In this document: piece by piece, positions 54,309 through 63,806 of the stretch
How the letters are laid out: each line of letters begins with the position of its first letter
Position numbering within the stretch: position 1 is the stretch's first letter
Assembly: GCA_045637505.1 (NCBI GenBank)
Contig: JAZTZO010000020.1
Location: 62,001-126,000, forward strand
From: RGIG4079 sp045637505
GTDB lineage: Bacteria > Bacteroidota > Bacteroidia > Bacteroidales > Muribaculaceae
DNA length: 64,000 nt
Direction of reading: 5' to 3'
Notes under the pieces: generated by a model
The model's database searches: none
What the model was told of the DNA's origin: nothing
The model's input: only the letters and a program-made list of their open reading frames with translations
Program-made: the position numbers and the translations under genes

Positions 54309-54341
54309 ACGAGTTCGGGACAATATCCCGAACTCGTTTTG
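54309..54341 (+). terminator. Terminator after phosphodiester-glycosidase gene
   Basis: Perfect 12-bp stem ACGAGTTCGGGA / TCCCGAACTCGT, 5-nt loop, then TTTTG. Confidence 0.9.
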
Positions 54342-54540
54342 TTTATGCACTGTTTATGACAAAAACTCACATTTTTGATTGAATGTGTATAATTTTGCTG
54401 AAAATATGTTGAAGTTATGAATAATTTTGTTTAATTTGCATTGCAAAAGATATTTATGTGGTATAATAATGCCACGATTAGCACTCAGAGTGCCTTTTGT
54501 AAGAGACAATACTTCAAGTAAAATTAATAACCTCCCTCTT

Positions 54541-57159
54541 ATGAAATTATTTAAACCAAAATTCACTACAGTGTTATTGGCGTTTATCGTAGCAGTATTG
54601 ATTGCTCCGCCAGGTGCCGATGCTCAACTCCTTAAAAAGTTAAGCAAAAGGCTTGAAAAGGTAAATAAGACATTAGAACAAGTAAATGAAGGCATTGATA
54701 AACTCACAAAGGGCCTTCCTTTGGAGAGCAATTCTTCTTCAAAAACTAATTCAACATCAGAAACTGACGACAAAAAAGAATCGGCAGAATCGGACGAGGT
54801 AATTGCTGAAAAAGAACCAGTAATTGATGATAGCCGTTGGGACGATGCAGAACCAGTATATAATACCCCATATATTACCAATAAAACAAAGTTTATACGA
54901 ATTGACGATTATGCTGAGTTTTCATCGGTGAATGATGGAATTTTTGCAATCAGAAGTCGCAATAAATTCTCTTTCTGGAAAATTACAGGGGAGAAGCTTT
55001 TTGATGAGGAATGGGAATATTGCGGCAAAGATGTGTCATACTCTAATGATTTTCCGCTTTTTAATAGTGGTGTAGTGCCTGCTCGTCGCACAAAAGCAAA
55101 TGCGAAAGGGCAAAGAGTTATTTGCTTACTTTATACCAATGGTGCTGTTAAAGAGCTTGATCCCTCGTGGAGAGCAGTAACAAATTTCGCTGATGGACTT
55201 GCTATCGTAAAGGCAAAAACTAATGGGCGTGATTCGTATTTTTATATCAATGTTAAAGGAGAGAAAGTATATCCACACCTCAAAATTTATGGAGGAAATG
55301 ATGGATGTATGCGTCCATTGAGCGACGGATTGCGTGCATATCCCACAGGATTTGATAGTTGGGGATATATTGACGCAAATGGTAAAGTTGTGATTCAGCC
55401 TATTGAACACTGCTCAGATGCTACTGATTTTAGCGAAGGTTATGCGTGGGTAAGAGTATGTGATGATCCCACCCAACCATCAACAGTGTATGGCGAATAT
55501 AACCTTATCGATAAAACTGGTAAGGTGGTGTTTAAGTCGGGAGTGTTAAGTGGTTCAAAGGTGTCGTCCGTAAAGAATGGGATATTCTATGTGTATAAGA
55601 ATGATAAATATAACTATTACGACACCAATTTCAATCAATTAGGTTCATACGAATACGCTACGCCATTCTATAATGGATATGCCTATGTGTCAAAAACAGG
55701 TAACTATGGTGGTGGGGTAGATGTTATAAATACCAAGTTTGCCAAATTAAAGAATTTTACATCAAGTAGTTTTGATGGAGTTTCTTCATTAACGCATCAA
55801 CCACGTTTTGACCCATTAGGATTGGGCTTGGTGGAGAATGCCGATGTAGAGAATTATTTTATCAATGCCAAAGGGAATATTATTCTATCATCTTATGAAA
55901 AAGATGATTTTGGGATAGAAAGATTCTTACCATTTACCGAATCGGGTTATGCTCAGTTTGGAGCAGGAAACTGGGGCAATAGTAAGGATTGTGGATTCTT
56001 GCGCCCCGACGGCGAAATTGTGTTGGTATTGAGTTATCGAGATAAAGAAGATGCACGCAACCAACCTTGGCCAGTACCACCTCCCGAGGATTCTATTCCT
56101 AAAGTCGGTCCACAACCAATATGGCCTCCCGATACAGTGATTATTCCGGTTGAAATTCCACCTATCGGACCGATTGTTGTAGAACGAACATTTTATAACG
56201 TAACCGTATCAACCGAAGGAGAAGGGTCTGCTACTATTTCTCCCACTGGTCGATTTGAATATGGCGATAATGCAACATTGAGTGTTAAACCAGCCAAAGA
56301 CTGGGCTGTAGCTAGTATCTCTCATGATGCAGGGAATGTCGGAAAAATATCGGTAGGAAATGCGTTTACAGTAACGTCAAATGTTCATATCAAAGTGAAG
56401 TTTGCCAAGAAAGATGATGACCAAGCTCCTCAACACACAGGTTGCTACCAAGGTGATAAAGAATTGGTTGTTGAAGACCATAGTTATGGCAACATAACTT
56501 ATTATGCTCAAATCAATGCATCGAAAACCGATGCTAATCCTTACGGAGACAATACTCACGGATTTATTGTGGCAATGATTGACCCAAAGAAGAAATATGT
56601 TGAGCCCGATGTGTCGTGTAATATGTTCTCAGCACCATTCCGCATTAGTGGTTATCAGGTTGAAAAAGAAACTGGACGCAAATGGATGGTACTTGATGGC
56701 GGTTCGTTCACGATCGGCAACCTCAAACTAAATCCGGACGGAAGTGGTCTTGCAGGATTATATTTTCAATTAGTGATGTCAATGAATGGCTTCAGTCAGC
56801 CAACACTCAGCTCTCGCCACTATCGATTGGAAATGATTGACCATAATGAGGAAACTGGCGAATTTACAGCTGGTATATTGCAAGCATATTCTCCCGAACA
56901 TGGTTGGCTTAATGGAGGCGACAAACGCCTTAAAAAGACAACTAAGGGATTTTTGATGGAAGCTTACGATTCGGGTATGCCAGCAAATTACTTTGAAGGG
57001 GTAACATTCAAGCAATCTCAAAAGCGCGACGATGTGCATTGGTATCCACCAGTAGAGTGGTATGATAATAATCAAAGCACACTCCAAGGTATCATTGATG
57101 CCATGCGAGAATCATATTGCACCAACAAGAGCGACTACGAAGAGATGTTTGGCTTATAA
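54541..57159 (+). CDS. Secreted WG-repeat protein
   Basis: An 872-residue exported protein, counted from ATG 54541. The frame extends 38 codons further upstream, but MKLFKPKFTTVLLAFIVAV is a clear signal peptide ending at ADAQ. It continues with a short coiled coil (LLKKLSKRLEKVNKTLEQVN, then EGIDKLTKG), a Ser/Asp/Glu-rich linker, WG-type repeats (about 100-490; SFWKITGEKLFDEEWEY, WGYIDANGKVVIQPI, DCGFLRPDGEIV), a Pro-rich stretch, an InlB-like B-repeat domain (FYNVTVSTEGEGSATISP, about 550-625) and an unrecognised C-terminal domain. Probably a surface or periplasmic binding/structural protein. Function unknown. Confidence 0.75.
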   Translation: MKLFKPKFTTVLLAFIVAVLIAPPGADAQLLKKLSKRLEKVNKTLEQVNEGIDKLTKGLPLESNSSSKTNSTSETDDKKESAESDEVIAEKEPVIDDSRWDDAEPVYNTPYITNKTKFIRIDDYAEFSSVNDGIFAIRSRNKFSFWKITGEKLFDEEWEYCGKDVSYSNDFPLFNSGVVPARRTKANAKGQRVICLLYTNGAVKELDPSWRAVTNFADGLAIVKAKTNGRDSYFYINVKGEKVYPHLKIYGGNDGCMRPLSDGLRAYPTGFDSWGYIDANGKVVIQPIEHCSDATDFSEGYAWVRVCDDPTQPSTVYGEYNLIDKTGKVVFKSGVLSGSKVSSVKNGIFYVYKNDKYNYYDTNFNQLGSYEYATPFYNGYAYVSKTGNYGGGVDVINTKFAKLKNFTSSSFDGVSSLTHQPRFDPLGLGLVENADVENYFINAKGNIILSSYEKDDFGIERFLPFTESGYAQFGAGNWGNSKDCGFLRPDGEIVLVLSYRDKEDARNQPWPVPPPEDSIPKVGPQPIWPPDTVIIPVEIPPIGPIVVERTFYNVTVSTEGEGSATISPTGRFEYGDNATLSVKPAKDWAVASISHDAGNVGKISVGNAFTVTSNVHIKVKFAKKDDDQAPQHTGCYQGDKELVVEDHSYGNITYYAQINASKTDANPYGDNTHGFIVAMIDPKKKYVEPDVSCNMFSAPFRISGYQVEKETGRKWMVLDGGSFTIGNLKLNPDGSGLAGLYFQLVMSMNGFSQPTLSSRHYRLEMIDHNEETGEFTAGILQAYSPEHGWLNGGDKRLKKTTKGFLMEAYDSGMPANYFEGVTFKQSQKRDDVHWYPPVEWYDNNQSTLQGIIDAMRESYCTNKSDYEEMFGL

Positions 57160-57221
57160 AATGAAAAAGGATAAATGCAAGAGGAAAAATAAAAGATTTC
57201 AGAAATCCTTGTAATATATAA

Positions 57222-57255
57222 AACGACGCCCGAATGTGGATATTCGGGCGTCGTT
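57222..57255. terminator. Hairpin terminator between convergent genes
   Basis: A 14-bp inverted repeat AACGACGCCCGAAT / ATTCGGGCGTCGTT with a 6-nt loop. On the minus strand it is followed by TTTTAT, so it serves the esterase operon; on the plus strand the trailing T run is short. Confidence 0.8.
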
Positions 57256-57276
57256 GTGCTATGAGTTGAGGATTGA

Positions 57277-58599
57277 TTAACCTTCGCCTTGTGATTTATA
57301 GGTGATGTTGGGTGCGCCTTGAGGATGGGCTGTGGCATTGATTTTGCGAGTGAAAATCTTGCCGTTAATATCTTTTACATATAGGTTGTTGCCTTCAAAG
57401 GCAAATGATGCGATATCGTTGGCTGTAGGATAGGGTAGTATTGCGCGTACACGGCCACTATGGTCGCATACTTGGATTCCCATCTTAGTTGCTACATAAA
57501 GGTTGCCGTCGGTTGCATATAGCATGCCAATAATGTCGTAATATTGGTGCAAGGTATTGTGTAGCCAATAATATTGTTGGCGATTTGATTTTTTTCCTTT
57601 GCTATCAACGGTGTAGCTTATGAGCCAGTCAGAGTTCTTTTCGGCTTCGGTAAATAGTTTGCCGTCGGGCGATGTAGCCGAACAAATGGCTACTTTGGGC
57701 ATTTTTCCGTTATATGCCACCCAATTTTCTCCGTCAAGGAGTATTGCTTGGAGCATATTGTTTTTGCTTTTGCCTGCTTTTACAGGAGCAGGATAGTCTT
57801 TCCATAGATAGCGCATTGCTTCGGGGAATAGTTTTGACCCGTTTTTGATGCTATGGTTGCCATCATCCCACACCGCTTTATATTCATATCCGGCAAACTC
57901 AAGAGCAGATGCTACAAGTATATTTTGCTCATACCAGTGTCCAAAAAGAGGATTCCATGCATCGTTTGACCCATCGTGGATATATACACGCATAGGGCGA
58001 GGCTCGTACTTGCGAATTAGTGCAGGGTATTCGTGACCACCACGCATTGAAACAAATGTGCCACAGGTGGTGTAGATGCGACTAAAGAGGTCGGGGCGTA
58101 GGAATGTTGTGTTAAATGATGCAATACCACTACTGCTTGCACCCGAAATTGCGCGGTCGTTGGGATCTTTTGATATTTTTATTGTGCGTCCATCGTCGAG
58201 TTTGTGGCTTTCGGCTGTTGGGAGCAGTTCTGTTTCGATAAAACGAGCGAAAGTATCATCAATGCGGTCAAACTCGTTACTGCGATTGTAGCGAATAACA
58301 GTGCTATCATTGGCGATGCGACCAGGTTTTACAAATACGCCTATAGTAACAGGCATTTCGCCCTTGGCAATGAGTGTATCCATTACAGCTGTAGCATTGT
58401 AGAGAATACCATCGAGCCCGAGGTAAAGACAAGCAGGCTTTGTGCCGTCATATTGCTTGGGGATATATACTTTGTATTCGTGAACAGTGCCAGGATAGAA
58501 CTTTGAATTGGTAATTTTACCATCAATAATTACGCTTTTATTGGCAGCAGTTGCCGATAACGCCACAAGGGCAACGAGTAGTAGGAAGAATTTTTTCAT
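57277..58599 (-). CDS. Secreted alpha/beta-hydrolase esterase with C-terminal propeller-like part
   Basis: A 440-residue exported hydrolase. Signal peptide MKKFFLLLVALVALSATAA, then an esterase D/enterochelin-esterase-like fold: HEYKVYIPKQYDGTKPACLY, the nucleophile elbow SGASSSGIASFNTTFLRP (Ser near residue 154, GxSxG form), an acidic-region IHDGSNDAWNP and a His in WDDGNHSIKNGSKLFPEAM near residue 248. The last ~150 residues resemble part of a beta-propeller/SGL domain (GMLYATDGNLYVATKMGIQV). It likely cleaves an ester or acyl group on a carbohydrate or siderophore in the periplasm. It ends the operon, 21 nt after yigZ. Confidence 0.75.
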   Translation of the reverse strand: MKKFFLLLVALVALSATAANKSVIIDGKITNSKFYPGTVHEYKVYIPKQYDGTKPACLYLGLDGILYNATAVMDTLIAKGEMPVTIGVFVKPGRIANDSTVIRYNRSNEFDRIDDTFARFIETELLPTAESHKLDDGRTIKISKDPNDRAISGASSSGIASFNTTFLRPDLFSRIYTTCGTFVSMRGGHEYPALIRKYEPRPMRVYIHDGSNDAWNPLFGHWYEQNILVASALEFAGYEYKAVWDDGNHSIKNGSKLFPEAMRYLWKDYPAPVKAGKSKNNMLQAILLDGENWVAYNGKMPKVAICSATSPDGKLFTEAEKNSDWLISYTVDSKGKKSNRQQYYWLHNTLHQYYDIIGMLYATDGNLYVATKMGIQVCDHSGRVRAILPYPTANDIASFAFEGNNLYVKDINGKIFTRKINATAHPQGAPNITYKSQGEG

Positions 58600-58620
58600 G
58601 GGTTTTATTGTTGAGAATTG

Positions 58621-59217
58621 TTATTCGTTAAAAGTTACACCATCAATGTCGAGGAGTTTATTGGCAAGGCACTCTCGGTTGTCTAATCGAGTTGTTACGG
58701 TCATTTGACATGCATTGTCAAAAACTTGATTAGAGATTTTAATGCCAGGGGCTTTAACCACTTTCATTACATCGTTCATGGCAAGATAGGGGAAATTAAA
58801 TGTTATAGAAACCATTTCGTGGCATTCGATGATGTTGCCAGCAAGGATAGCCTCGCGAGCAGCTTCGCGATAAGCAACGATGAGCCCCGAGGTGCCAAGT
58901 TTGATGCCACCAAAGTAGCGCACCACTATAATAACGATGTTGGTGAGATTAAAAGAGTTGATCTGACCCAAGATAGGTTTGCCTGCAGTGCCACTTGGCT
59001 CGCCGTTATCATTTGATAGAAACTCATTGCGAGCAGTCCCTATCATATAGGCCCAACACACATGGCGAGCATCGAAATACTCTTTTTGATACTTTGCCAC
59101 CACCTCTTTAGCCTCGGCCGCTGATGTTACAGGCACAGCAAAGGAGATGAATTTGCTCATCTTCTCTTTGTAAAGACCTTCGGCAGGAGTGTCAAGTGTG
59201 TAGAAAGTGTCGGCCAT
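58621..59217 (-). CDS. yigZ: YigZ/IMPACT-family protein
   Basis: A 198-residue protein of the YigZ/UPF0029 family: KFISFAVPVTSAAEAKEVVAKYQ, the family signature NDNGEPSGTAGKPILGQI near residues 63-80, and VVRYFGGIKLGTSGLIVAYREAAREA. The family resembles eukaryotic IMPACT, but the biochemical role in bacteria is not settled. It is cytosolic. It lies 8 nt after the DUF2148 gene in the long ftsX-to-esterase run. Confidence 0.88.
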   Translation of the reverse strand: MADTFYTLDTPAEGLYKEKMSKFISFAVPVTSAAEAKEVVAKYQKEYFDARHVCWAYMIGTARNEFLSNDNGEPSGTAGKPILGQINSFNLTNIVIIVVRYFGGIKLGTSGLIVAYREAAREAILAGNIIECHEMVSITFNFPYLAMNDVMKVVKAPGIKISNQVFDNACQMTVTTRLDNRECLANKLLDIDGVTFNE

Positions 59218-59225
59218 GTCGATAA

Positions 59226-59768
59226 TTATTTATTGGGTTCTTCCTTGGGTTTACGGTCAAAGAAAGGATTTTTAGATGAAGCCGAAATTGCAATGGCAAA
59301 CACTTGAGTGCAACCATTTAATATGTCGAGTTGTTGAGCAGCCAATCCCGCCGAAAATAGCACACGAGTGTCGAGACGCAAGTCGGCAGCCATAGCGCAA
59401 GCCGAGCCTATAGCAATCCCTACATCAATAGTGTTAATTGCACAAGGCACTTCGCAAGGCTTTTCGGCACAAGTGGCATATCCACAATGAGCGCAGTTGA
59501 GCCCTTGGGTGAGAGTGTGAGTGCCAATTAGCATCACGCATTCGGCCTGAAGCACATTGTCGGCATCGCGAAGGAAAAATTTCATGCCATGCTCTTCAAC
59601 CATTGCCACCATTTTATTTGACAAGCGAGTTAAATCTTCGCCTTCGATGAAGGCAATTTCGATAATGTCAACGCCTTTCCCTTTGGGAGCAGTGCGTGCA
59701 GCTGTCATCATTTGACGAGCCGCCGCGAGCACTTGCTCGTGACGGCTATCTCGTTCATTGATTATCAT
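59226..59768 (-). CDS. DUF2148 ferredoxin-like iron-sulfur protein
   Basis: A 180-residue cytosolic protein with the DUF2148 family cysteines in GLNCAHCGYATCAEKPCEVPCAIN-type order (residues about 91-112, four to five Cys), likely binding an Fe-S cluster. A hydrophobic central helix (VGIAIGSACAMAADLRLDTR) follows. The redox role is unknown. It lies 9 nt after queA, whose own product modifies tRNA; the adjacency may be only operonic. Confidence 0.78.
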   Translation of the reverse strand: MIINERDSRHEQVLAAARQMMTAARTAPKGKGVDIIEIAFIEGEDLTRLSNKMVAMVEEHGMKFFLRDADNVLQAECVMLIGTHTLTQGLNCAHCGYATCAEKPCEVPCAINTIDVGIAIGSACAMAADLRLDTRVLFSAGLAAQQLDILNGCTQVFAIAISASSKNPFFDRKPKEEPNK

Positions 59769-59777
59769 AATGATTTT

Positions 59778-60827
59778 TTATAAAATGAGCATTGCATCAC
59801 CATAAGCCCCAAAGCGATATCCTTCTTTTACGGCTTGGTCATATGCTTCCATTGTCAATTCATAACCACCAAATGCTGCTACCATCATAAGCATAGTAGA
59901 GTAGGGCAAGTGGAAGTTGCTGACGAGTGCATCAGTAACAGTGAAGTCATAAGGAGGGAAGATAAACTTGTTGGTCCATCCTTCATAAACTTTCATGTGA
60001 CCACCCATTGAAACAGCGCTTGCAATACCACGAAGCACCGATGTGCCCACAGCACACACTTTGTGTTCGGCATCTTTAATTGCGTTTACTCGAGCAACGA
60101 GTTCGGGCGATACTTCCATTTGTTCCGAGTCCATGCGATGTTTTGTGAGATCTTCCACATCTATTTCACGGAAGTTGCCAAGGCCGCTGTGGATAGTGAG
60201 GAATCCTTGTTCGATACCCTTGATTTCCATGCGTTTCAATAGCTCGCGACTGAAGTGCATACCGGCAGCAGGGGCAACTACAGCGCCCTCGTTTTTAGCG
60301 AAGATACATTGATAACGATCGGCATCATCCTCGTTGGGCTCGCGTTTGATATACTCGGGAAGTGGAGTTTGTCCAAGACGGAATAGGGTTGCTTTAAACT
60401 CTTCGTGACTACCATCAAATAGGAATCGAAGAGTGCGACCACGAGAGGTAGTATTGTCAATTACTTCGGCCACCATTGATTCATCTTCGCCAAAGTAAAG
60501 TTTGTTTCCGATGCGAATTTTACGAGCAGGTTCTACAAGCACATCCCACAGTTTATGCTCGTGGTTGAGCTCGCGCAACAAGAAAACTTCAATGCGAGCA
60601 CCAGTTTTTTCCTTATTACCATAAAGACGAGCAGGGAATACTTTTGTGTCATTAAAAATGAAGATATCACCTTCGTCAAAGTGTTGTATAATATCTTTAA
60701 AATATTGATGTTGAATTTCGCCTGTTTTGCGATTTACTACCATGAGTCGCGATTCGTCACGACCAGGAAGAGGTTCTTGAGCGATAAGTTCTTCGGGAAG
60801 TTTGAATTTAAATTGTGATAACTTCAT
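59778..60827 (-). CDS. queA: S-adenosylmethionine:tRNA ribosyltransferase-isomerase
   Basis: A 349-residue QueA, which transfers and isomerises the ribosyl moiety of SAM onto preQ1 in tRNA (queuosine pathway). Motifs: ELIAQEPLPGRDESRLMVVNR at the N-terminus, FIFNDTKVFPARLYGNK, APAAGMHFSRELL near residue 189 and TIHSGLGNFREI. Length matches the family. It follows truB by 42 nt; no other queuosine genes are visible in the window. Confidence 0.95.
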   Translation of the reverse strand: MKLSQFKFKLPEELIAQEPLPGRDESRLMVVNRKTGEIQHQYFKDIIQHFDEGDIFIFNDTKVFPARLYGNKEKTGARIEVFLLRELNHEHKLWDVLVEPARKIRIGNKLYFGEDESMVAEVIDNTTSRGRTLRFLFDGSHEEFKATLFRLGQTPLPEYIKREPNEDDADRYQCIFAKNEGAVVAPAAGMHFSRELLKRMEIKGIEQGFLTIHSGLGNFREIDVEDLTKHRMDSEQMEVSPELVARVNAIKDAEHKVCAVGTSVLRGIASAVSMGGHMKVYEGWTNKFIFPPYDFTVTDALVSNFHLPYSTMLMMVAAFGGYELTMEAYDQAVKEGYRFGAYGDAMLIL

Positions 60828-60869
60828 AATTAAGGTGTTTTATTATGTGATTTATTATTATTCTATTGA

Positions 60870-61589
60870 TTATTTGTTTTCGTTGGCCTCGGGCATAACG
60901 ATTTCGATGTTATTGAGCATTTCAACGGCTTGTTCTACCGATAGGCAATCTTCAACCTTGACATCACCCACGCGAGTGCGACGAAGAGCAGTCAAGTGAC
61001 CTCCTGAATTGAGCGCAGCTCCAATATCGCGAGCAAGAGCGCGTATATATGTGCCTTTGCTACAAACGACTCTCACCACGATGCTTTGTTGAGAATATTC
61101 TAAAAGTTCAATCTCATCAATAACAAGAATTTTGGCTTTTAGCTCTACCTCTTTCCCTTTGCGAGCCATTTTATAGGCGCGTTTGCCATCTATTTTACAC
61201 GCTGAAAATGCAGGTGGCACCTGTTCGATGCGTCCGGTGAATTTTTTCAATACCCCTTCGACCATTTCACGAGTGATGTGCTCGGTAGGATATGTAGCAT
61301 CAATCTCTGTTTCGAGGTCAAACGACGGAGTTGTTGCTCCTAAAGCAATGGTGGCTACATACTCTTTGGTGTGGGCTTGTAGTTCATCAATGCGTTTGGT
61401 AGCTTTTCCGGTGCACACAATCATCACACCAGTAGCCAAAGGGTCGAGTGTGCCAGCATGTCCCACTTTCATCTTTTTGATTTTGAGACGGCGAGCCATA
61501 ATGCCACGCACACGCTTCACCGCGTCAAACGATGACCAATGAAGAGGCTTGTCGATATATAATATTTCTCCTTCTAACGGATTAAACAT
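60870..61589 (-). CDS. truB: tRNA pseudouridine(55) synthase
   Basis: A 239-residue TruB. GEILYIDKPLHWSSFDAVKRV and the catalytic Asp motif GHAGTLDPLATGVMIV (Asp near residue 48) are clear, followed by FTGRIEQVPPAFSACKIDGKRAYKMAR and VRVVCSKGTYIRALARDIG. It is short at the C-terminus, lacking the extra PUA domain, as usual in Bacteroidota. It follows uppP by 16 nt. Confidence 0.95.
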   Translation of the reverse strand: MFNPLEGEILYIDKPLHWSSFDAVKRVRGIMARRLKIKKMKVGHAGTLDPLATGVMIVCTGKATKRIDELQAHTKEYVATIALGATTPSFDLETEIDATYPTEHITREMVEGVLKKFTGRIEQVPPAFSACKIDGKRAYKMARKGKEVELKAKILVIDEIELLEYSQQSIVVRVVCSKGTYIRALARDIGAALNSGGHLTALRRTRVGDVKVEDCLSVEQAVEMLNNIEIVMPEANENK

Positions 61590-61605
61590 AGTCTAAATGT
61601 AGTTA

Positions 61606-62451
61606 TTACATGATTTGTAAGTTCATGCCACAAGCAATCATTATGAGTATAGCACCACCCACAACAATGCGATACCATCCAAAGGCTTTGAAACCATGCT
61701 TCGACACAAAGTTGATGAAGAATTTAATAGCAAGTATCGCCACAATAAATGCTACGATGTTGCCAATAATCAAAGTGTTGAGGTTGTCGGTGATGAGTTC
61801 AACGCCATGATCTTTGATGAGTTTGTAGGCTTTATACACGGTAGCTCCGAGCATTGTGGGCACAGCAAGGAAAAATGAAAATTCGGCAGCTGCCTTGCGA
61901 GTCATTTTTTGTGCCATACCACCCACTATAGTAGCCATTGAGCGTGATACCCCAGGAATCATTGATATGCATTGGAAAAGTCCCACCATAAAGGCGCGCT
62001 TTTCGGTCATTTTGGTGTCTTCGCTACCTTTGTTGAATATCTTGTCGCAGAAGAGCATAAAAATACCACCTAACACAAGCATCACGGCTACCACCCACAC
62101 TTTTTCGAGCATTTCGTCGATGAAGTCGTTGCATAAAAGTCCCAACACGGCAGCAGGGATAAATGCGATGAATAGCTTCCAATAAAAGTCATATTTGTGC
62201 AAGAAACGTTTTGCCCATCCGGCACCTTCGGGGGCAGGAGTGAGATTGAGTAGGAAAAAGCGTTTCCAATATAGCCACACTACCGATAGGATTGCGCCAA
62301 ATTGAATGATGAAAGTAAATGCTTTAACATAGTCGGTGCTTTCAACACCCAAAATGTTTTGAGTAATAATCATGTGCCCGGTTGAAGATACTGGGAGAAA
62401 CTCGGTGAGCCCTTCAACGATGGCAATAATAATCGAATCGAGAATATCCAT
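61606..62451 (-). CDS. uppP: Undecaprenyl-diphosphate phosphatase
   Basis: A 281-residue polytopic membrane enzyme recycling undecaprenyl pyrophosphate, the lipid carrier for peptidoglycan and polysaccharide synthesis. Catalytic motifs are EGLTEFLPVSSTGHMII (about 14-30) and SMIPGVSRSMATIVGG near residues 162-177. Seven or eight TM segments. It is 6 nt after the DUF3098 gene. In this window it may also support the glycan cluster at the other end, as a general carrier recycler. Confidence 0.95.
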   Translation of the reverse strand: MDILDSIIIAIVEGLTEFLPVSSTGHMIITQNILGVESTDYVKAFTFIIQFGAILSVVWLYWKRFFLLNLTPAPEGAGWAKRFLHKYDFYWKLFIAFIPAAVLGLLCNDFIDEMLEKVWVVAVMLVLGGIFMLFCDKIFNKGSEDTKMTEKRAFMVGLFQCISMIPGVSRSMATIVGGMAQKMTRKAAAEFSFFLAVPTMLGATVYKAYKLIKDHGVELITDNLNTLIIGNIVAFIVAILAIKFFINFVSKHGFKAFGWYRIVVGGAILIMIACGMNLQIM

Positions 62452-62457
62452 TTAGTA

Positions 62458-62745
62458 CTATTTTTCTTTCTTTGAACGATAGATGATACCAAATCCCATA
62501 AATATAAATCCAAGGAACGCGATAGTAGGACCTACGATGATGCGACGAGTGCTGAAGATGTCGGAGTTGAAACTTTCCATTGAAGTGCTGTCGCCAGTCA
62601 TTAATACAAATCCAAGTACAATCATCGCTCCGGCAATTGCCATAAGGATGAGGTTAATACGATGCAATGGGAAAACAACGCGTTTGTTTTCGGGAGGAGT
62701 TGGTCGGTTAATTCGAGAAGTTGGTCGGTTGATTTTTTGTGCCAT
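62458..62745 (-). CDS. DUF3098 small membrane protein
   Basis: A 95-residue protein with a charged Pro/Arg-rich N-terminus (INRPTSRINRPTPPENK), two TM helices (about 31-49 and 69-87) and a Lys-rich tail. It fits the Bacteroidetes DUF3098 family, regularly found between ftsX and uppP. Function unknown; the conserved position suggests a role in the cell envelope or division. It lies 30 nt after ftsX. Confidence 0.82.
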   Translation of the reverse strand: MAQKINRPTSRINRPTPPENKRVVFPLHRINLILMAIAGAMIVLGFVLMTGDSTSMESFNSDIFSTRRIIVGPTIAFLGFIFMGFGIIYRSKKEK

Positions 62746-62775
62746 TATAAATTGAATCTTTTTTAATATTTGTTG

Positions 62776-63651
62776 TTATTTAAACATGTCATCATAGTTT
62801 GAACGCAAATATTTGTTGGTGGCAAATAGCGCGGCAAAAGAGCATATTATGATGCCAATTATAAGCAGACCGCCAAAAATATATGCTGCATCAATCCATG
62901 AAATGGTGTTACTCACCGAGTAATCAATGGTGCGAAGGTAATAGAATATCCCAGCAAGTATGGCATTAGCAATTATTGCCGCAAATATTCCGTGAACAAT
63001 GTTGTTTATTATAAATGGACGGCGTATATATCCACCAGTAGCGCCCACAAGTTTCATTGTGTGAATGATGAATCGTTTAGAATATACGGTGAGTCGCACT
63101 GCGTTGTTGATGAGAACAAATGATATTAAAAGCAATGCTCCGGCAATAATGATTAAAGCTAAAATCACATTGTTGATGGTGGTGTTTATCTCATCAATCA
63201 TAGTGGTGTCGGTTACAATATTCTCAATGCCTTTAACTCCTACAAGTGAAGCAGTAATTGATTCAATACTGTCGCGTGATGAGTATTGGGGCTTGAGTTT
63301 TATTTCAAATTCGGGTTGATAAGGGTTGATGCCTGCCATCATTTCGAGTACATCTTCGCCCATGCGTTCCGACTCTTGTTGCAAAGCCTCATCGGCCGAG
63401 ATGAATTGTTGACTGGCAACATATGGGGCTTTAGCCCATTTTTGTTTAAGTGCATTTAATTCCGAGTCGGAAATGCTATCGTTAAGCATCACTACAAATC
63501 CAATGTTTTCTTTGAGATCATTTGAGATGCCTCTTGCAGCAACACCTATAAAGGCTACAATGCCCAATATTAGGAGTACCAATGTGACACTAATCGTAGA
63601 GGTGATTTGTGCGCTGAAAGTTGATATTGCTGATTTTTGTTTTTTGCTCAT
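62776..63651 (-). CDS. ftsX: Cell division ABC-type permease FtsX
   Basis: A 291-residue four-TM permease of the FtsEX complex, which regulates peptidoglycan hydrolases at the division site. TM1 is near residues 15-35; the large periplasmic loop holds SDSELNALKQKWAKAPYVASQ; the conserved C-terminal region has HTMKLVGATGGYIRRPF and three more TMs. I chose ATG 63651 (MSKKQKSAIST); the frame extends 10 codons upstream without need. FtsE is not adjacent. First gene of the operon leading to uppP, truB and queA. Confidence 0.9.
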   Translation of the reverse strand: MSKKQKSAISTFSAQITSTISVTLVLLILGIVAFIGVAARGISNDLKENIGFVVMLNDSISDSELNALKQKWAKAPYVASQQFISADEALQQESERMGEDVLEMMAGINPYQPEFEIKLKPQYSSRDSIESITASLVGVKGIENIVTDTTMIDEINTTINNVILALIIIAGALLLISFVLINNAVRLTVYSKRFIIHTMKLVGATGGYIRRPFIINNIVHGIFAAIIANAILAGIFYYLRTIDYSVSNTISWIDAAYIFGGLLIIGIIICSFAALFATNKYLRSNYDDMFK

Positions 63652-63707
63652 GTAAAAAAATGGTTTGGCATTTATGCGCATAAAACGCCAATTTGGTTAA
63701 TAATCTG

Positions 63708-63739
63708 CAAAATTAATACAATCAAGAGCCGTTGTCAAT
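63708..63739 (-). promoter_or_regulatory. Promoter of the ftsX operon
   Basis: On the minus strand ATTG (63736-63739, one mismatch to TTTG), a 20-nt spacer and TAATTTTG (63708-63715). It is divergent to the promoter of the gene at 63807. Confidence 0.55.
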
Positions 63740-63746
63740 AGTTTTG

Positions 63747-63778
63747 GTTGTAAAAATGTTGAAAAAAGTGTAACTTTG
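63747..63778 (+). promoter_or_regulatory. Promoter of His-rich protein gene
   Basis: GTTG (63747-63750, one mismatch), a 20-nt spacer and TAACTTTG (63771-63778), an exact -7 match, 28 nt before the ATG. Confidence 0.6.
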
Positions 63779-63806
63779 TGGTGTTTTTTAGATAATAAAT
63801 ATAAAA

